Source: Zhengitettix transpicula
Taxonomy: Eukaryota > Arthropoda > Insecta > Orthoptera > Tetrigidae
Reading direction: 5' to 3'
NCBI GenBank assembly: GCA_037074705.1
Contig: CM073592.1
Location: forward strand, 85,018,629 to 85,082,628
Length of the DNA: 64,000 nucleotides
In this document: in pieces, positions 60,519 through 64,000 of the stretch
Numbering within the stretch: the first letter of the stretch is position 1
Layout of the letters: every line of letters begins with the position of its first letter
Made by a program: the position numbers and the translations under genes
Notes under the pieces: generated by a model
What the model was told of the DNA's origin: nothing
Database searches by the model: none
Seen by the model: only the letters and a program-made list of their open reading frames with translations

Positions 60519-61019
60519 TGGGGTGGTACAGATTCCTAAAACATACATTTTTTGTATAGGAATGTTTGGCCGAAAGTGATGCGTTGAAGCACGAACACAA
60601 AAAGTTAGACATGAAAATAAAAACATTGTTGGAAAGAAGCACTTTTCGATGATGTTATAAATAAACAATTTATAATAAATCCAAAAAATTACGACCACCA
60701 ACAGTAATACAAGCTGGTAGCTGTGATTGGTTGGTAATGTTGTGGGTAGAGGACAGTAGTGTACATGGCCAACCGTGAACTGATGCACCTGCGTCATTTG
60801 CAACTTATCACCAATCAGTCCTTCGACGCTAGCAAGAACGTATTACTGATGGCGTTCGCAACTTTGAGCATTAATTGTAAAAAATTCTGCAAATAATCAC
60901 TTTGCGGTGATGTTGTAAATTATAATTATTTTTTTGTTCGTGTCTCAACGCATAACTTCCGACCATACATTCTTATACAAAAATTGTATGTTTTAGTTAA
61001 GTCTACCACCACTCAAAGT
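60519..61019. mobile_element. MITE with long terminal inverted repeats
   Basis: The left arm CTAAAACATACATTTTTTGT, then GGCCGAAAGTGATGCGTTGA and GCACGAACACAAAAA, is mirrored on the right as TTTTTTGTTCGTGTCTCAAC, GCATAACTTCCGACCATACA and TATGTTTTAG. Arms extend to about 100 bp including the diverged outer CTTTGGGGTGG / CCACCACTCAAAG. The interior carries direct repeats of CACTTT.CGRTGATGTTRTAAAT near 60641 and 60899. There is no transposase; the minus frame at 60510-60803 spans the left arm and interior and is not a gene. Target duplication is unclear. Confidence 0.75.
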
Positions 61020-61300
61020 TGTCCAATGACCATCAGCCTGACGTCAACTTAATCTGGAGTCCGTCTGCATTGAAGCAAAGACGTCAACATATGAATAGCT
61101 GAAATATACCTGCCGGTAAAGAAACGATGGATACTGGTTCTTATCAACAAGACCAAATACCAGCTGCCTGAAAATATAAAATTATCCTTGTATGTCTTTA
61201 AAGACAAATGTATAAAATGAAGAATAGTAGGCGGAGGTATTTTTTTTTAAATGTACGTGATCGAGGGAAAAGACAGAATGGCTTTTATTCTTCGGAGTGG
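61020..61300. other. Unassigned DNA
   Basis: Nothing recognised. Confidence 0.35.
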
Positions 61301-61440
61301 CTGTCACTGTCAGATAGGCTCAGAGGCAGTCACGGAGGGAGCAGCCATACAAAGTTTAAAGGCCGAGACATGATGGTTTGGAGTTCGATGCCCGCTGAAG
61401 GACAGCCCCGAGTGCCCCAGAAGATAAAATAGAGTTGCGT
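61301..61440 (+). other. Possible SINE-like fragment with B-box-like site
   Basis: GGAGTTCGATGCCCGC resembles a pol III B box and sits in a GC-richer ~140-bp block, with GTGGCTGTCACTGTC upstream as a poor A-box candidate. There is no second copy in the window and no clear tail, so this is weak. Confidence 0.25.
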
Positions 61441-61554
61441 ACGAACTGATACTGTTGGTACCAAATTCTTTCGAGACTGACGAGACGATGAACACAGTAA
61501 AATTAAAATTGGCATAATAAATAATTCCATAACATTTCAATTAGATTTATTTTC

Positions 61555-61600
61555 ACGATTATAAAATTTAAAACGGAGCTTTCGGCCGTTTAGCCATAAT
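61555..61600 (-). other. PLE-terminus-like motif
   Basis: On minus: ATGGCTAAACGGCCGAAAGC then TCCGTTTTAAA. GGC-TAAAC-GGCC followed by GAAAG resembles a decayed stem II plus GAAA of a hammerhead, in a style I associate with PLE ends. No CTGANGA box remains. Confidence 0.25.
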
Positions 61601-61963
61601 AATTTGTAAATTAAATGAAAACAATAGTCGTTTGTATATATTCCGTACATTACATTATTTAATTAAGATTTTTAACTATGCTAAAATTTTAATGTCATTA
61701 TTAAACTATATGCAGTTTATCTTAACTTTACAACCTGTTGGGAAGAAAGTGAGAGTTACTTTTAAATCCAGAAAGTTTAATTTTTCAATTAAAATTATTT
61801 AACCCTTCACTGTGAAATAACTATTATGTTCTATGCGTAATATAAAGCCGATATATAAATGTATATACATATATTTTAGAATTAATTACTTGAGCTGTTT
61901 GATCTTAGGCACACAATAAATTATTTAAGTGTTACTTCTTTACGTACACTCGCAATTTTTTTT

Positions 61964-62516
61964 TAGGGTAACAGGCTACATGAGGGTAATCTACATGGTG
62001 GCAACTCCCGTTTAATAGCATAGGAATGGATTTGAAAGGGGGGATGCGGAAGGGTAGAGGAAGGTAGGCAAGGGTTAACTAGGGCCCCCGGGCTATATTT
62101 TAAGGATCCTACCCGGCATTCGCCTAAAAGTAATGCAGGGAAAACCCTAGAAAAACCTGCATAAGGTAGGTCGGGCATTGGGTACTTGTCCACGCCCTTC
62201 CGATAGCGGGAGAAGAGTTTGCGGTGGGGACGCAGAATTCCATTCTCCGTACCTCGACCAGTTTAGGAGTCAGCTGGTTGACTGTTCCGATGGGAACAGC
62301 GAACCGAATGTCCAAGGTCTGTGACCCCGGAACATACACCTCTCAAAACAGGCCGAGGTGCCTCGGTTTGTGGGAAACTTAGTACAAAAACGGAGAGAGG
62401 AAAAGGCACCCCCAAAGTTAGCCCCTTCCTGTCTCTCCTACGAGGTTCTACCTACGACAGAACATCCCTCGCAGGTACAGCCTGCGAGAGAATAGCCCTT
62501 GCAGACAACGTAGGCC
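61964..62516 (-). mobile_element. Long SINE-like retroposon, copy F
   Basis: A near full-length copy: poly(T), GGGTAACAGGCTACATGAGG, GGGCCCCCGGGCTATATTTT, GACCCCGGAACATACACC and two 30-bp hairpin units at 62448-62507. It is flanked by a 17-bp duplication, CACTCGCAA plus eight T, at 61947-61963 and 62517-62533. It shows the least decay of the antisense copies. Frames at 61963-62193 and 62124-62339 (minus) and 62321-62551 (plus) are internal and non-genic. Confidence 0.9.
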
Positions 62517-62533
62517 CACTCGCAATTTTTTTT

Positions 62534-62645
62534 ATTATTTTTTTTGGGTAATAGGCTACATGAGGGTAATCCACATGGTGGAAACTCCCCTTTAATAGCA
62601 TAGGTAGGGATTTGAAAGGGGGATGCGGAAGGATAGAAGAAGGTA
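62534..62645 (-). mobile_element. Long SINE-like retroposon, 5'-truncated copy G
   Basis: Begins ATTATTTTTTTTGGGTAATA directly after the 3' target duplicate of copy F and contains GGCTACATGAGGGTAATCC, TGAAAGGGGGATGCGGAAGG. It stops at AGAAGGTA, so only the 3' ~110 bp are present. Confidence 0.8.
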
Positions 62646-63149
62646 GAGAGAGATACGAAGAGTGCCCGAGTAAGCTTTAGCTGTTGAATGGTAAATCAGA
62701 TACATTAAAGAACGGTGACGCCCGTTTGTGAATTTTTCCGTGAATAATAAAATGAAGGCAAAAAGCCACACACACTCTTAATTTGAATATAATGCTCCAG
62801 GAGCTACTCCTAGAAAGGAGAAATTAATTCAAATACTGTCTGAAGGAACAACATTTTCACATTAATACGACACAATCTTCGGACAATATATCACAAAGGT
62901 CTATGTACATCTGCTTATCGTTGCTGGCTTCTCTAATTCTTTTTATTTTCACTCGCTCTGTTGCTTCACGACATCGCAAAAACAATAATTTACCAAAGAT
63001 AAAAATTTTGAATATTGTTACCCTACATACATCAAAAGATTACAGCAGAAAATAGCCAATATTTCTATATCATATAGTAGACGGGGATTTAAATTTTTAA
63101 TATCAATAACAAATTAATATAATTATAAGAAAAATAAAATATCAATTCA
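62646..63149. other. Unassigned DNA
   Basis: Opens with GAGAGATACGAAG, which also occurs inside retroposon copy D, so a small rearranged piece may be present; the rest is unassigned. Confidence 0.35.
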
Positions 63150-63345
63150 GGGTCAGACGAACGTGATCTATGATATCAACTTTTTGGATTGTAATAAAAG
63201 TTATACAGGTCAAACTTCGCAACTGTTACGTACAAGAATGTATAACGATAAAGATAACGGGAAGACTAAAACTAATATGGCCTTTTCTTTGAATAATTCG
63301 AATCTCAAAGATACATTTAACTGTGATCATGTGAGTTTTCTATTT
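63150..63345 (+). pseudogene. Penelope-like element GIY-YIG fragment, second lineage
   Basis: The frame reads VIYDINFLDCNKSYTGQTSQ then LLRTRMYNDKDN and LKDTFNCDHVSFLF. This is the GIY-YIG core (IY...C..C..SY.GQT...L..R) with the spacer typical of PLEs. It differs clearly from the 20.3 kb copy (KITCSNCNSCYIGQTKRSLN), so two PLE lineages are represented. RT is missing upstream, and after about 63345 the frame continues into unrelated sequence, so the fragment is not functional. The conserved YIG isoleucine is replaced by threonine. Confidence 0.75.
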
Positions 63346-64000
63346 CCAGGTACATTCCCAGGTTTCTTTCCAGACAAGAACAATATTATTCTTATATATT
63401 TTTTCAAAATTGATCTTGAATTAATATAATTCTGTATACATATTTATAATTTAAGTACTGTCCTTACGCCCCGTTTGTTTATTTTACATAATAATATTTT
63501 TTATTATAATTTCGTGTATTTGCCCCAGGCAAACTGGCAATTTGTTAATTAAATTAATACATAAATATTACATACAGAACGACAAACCTTCAAAATGAAA
63601 ATATTAGAGGCTATTTATATACGAAAAAAAATCAGAGTACGAATACATTCTAAACGAAACGTTCCGTCATCAGTCAGCAGAATACCAAACCTTTATAGTT
63701 GGCACCCAAAATTTCTTAATTATAAATAACTCCGCATTATTAGATATAAATTTCTCATACTATTTCTATTAAAATTGAAACATAGTGATAATATATGACA
63801 TACACTTCAACGATTTCTCGTACTGACGTACTAATTTAAATTAGTTCAGGACTACAAACTAAATCGTGGAAGACTATCTGTATATCTTCCTTCTTCTCTA
63901 TTACCATTTGCCTCGATGCATAACAACACATTTCTAAACGTATTATTGTCCTAATATCGAGCGTACGTAAATATATAAAAATTAAATAATTTGTTGTGTG
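63346..64000. other. Unassigned AT-rich DNA with a PLE-end-like motif
   Basis: On minus near 63655-63673 CTGATGACGGAACGTTTCG lies about 300 bp after the PLE fragment. CTGATGA is an intact hammerhead first box but no GAAA box follows at the right distance. The rest is unassigned. Confidence 0.3.

Noticed and set aside
63655..63673. Complete hammerhead ribozyme downstream of the 63 kb PLE fragment
   Set aside because: CTGATGA is present but no GAAA box follows at a suitable distance; the sequence gives GTTTCG instead.
1..64000. CRISPR array, operon, prophage or bacterial defence system
   Set aside because: No regularly spaced repeats, no dense coding and clear eukaryotic transposons throughout.

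Overview
This window is AT-rich eukaryotic DNA. The best reading is an insect intergenic stretch, or a very large intron, built mostly from old transposable elements. The organism call is an inference from repeat content: Helitrons with CTAG ends, a mariner fragment, Penelope-like (PLE) GIY-YIG fragments, tRNA-headed SINEs, and solo LTRs inserted at ATAT. Repeat load of this kind is common in large insect genomes; a cockroach, termite or stick-insect type genome is only a guess. I find no intact protein-coding host gene, no rRNA gene, no functional tRNA gene, no CRISPR array and no bacterial-style operon. Nearly all open frames are short chance frames or lie inside repeats.

Layout. 1-5 kb: a solo LTR (1529-2429) whose end is caught in a 69-bp tandem duplication, then Helitron material ending in a clean 183-bp non-autonomous Helitron (4530-4712). 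6-10.4 kb: an unusually long SINE-like retroposon family (antisense copy 6375-6946, fragment 7791-7877, head-to-tail trimer 9084-10399) beside a dead PLE endonuclease fragment. 11.8-16 kb: a solo LTR with a nested piece of that retroposon, a tRNA-derived SINE, a hammerhead-like motif and a second solo LTR with a diagnostic ATGT target duplication. 19-24 kb: two Helitrons flanking a broken PLE (19.63-20.42 kb), then another solo LTR. 26-34.6 kb: a Helitron remnant, TA microsatellites and three more LTRs, two of them separated only by a TA tract. 34.6-42 kb: mostly unassigned AT-rich DNA, with a 430-bp palindrome of two PLE-terminal sequences (40.07-40.50 kb). 42-56 kb: a decayed LINE reverse transcriptase, two further LINE tails, a second tRNA-headed SINE and a dead mariner. 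58-63.4 kb: a degenerate minisatellite attached to a Helitron end, a long-TIR MITE, two more copies of the long retroposon and another PLE GIY-YIG fragment.

No genes cooperate here. The interesting content is how the repeats are organised. Seven LTR termini share an ATAT/ATGT target and, in five copies, a GTRAG-type splice-donor motif. A long SINE-like family carries paired hairpins and makes tandem copies. PLE termini preserve hammerhead-ribozyme-like cores, with two facing each other in a palindrome. A few GC-richer islands with homeodomain-type sites (near 16.7, 27.3, 28.5, 39.9 and 50.0 kb) could be cis-regulatory elements, but that is speculation from base composition and motifs.
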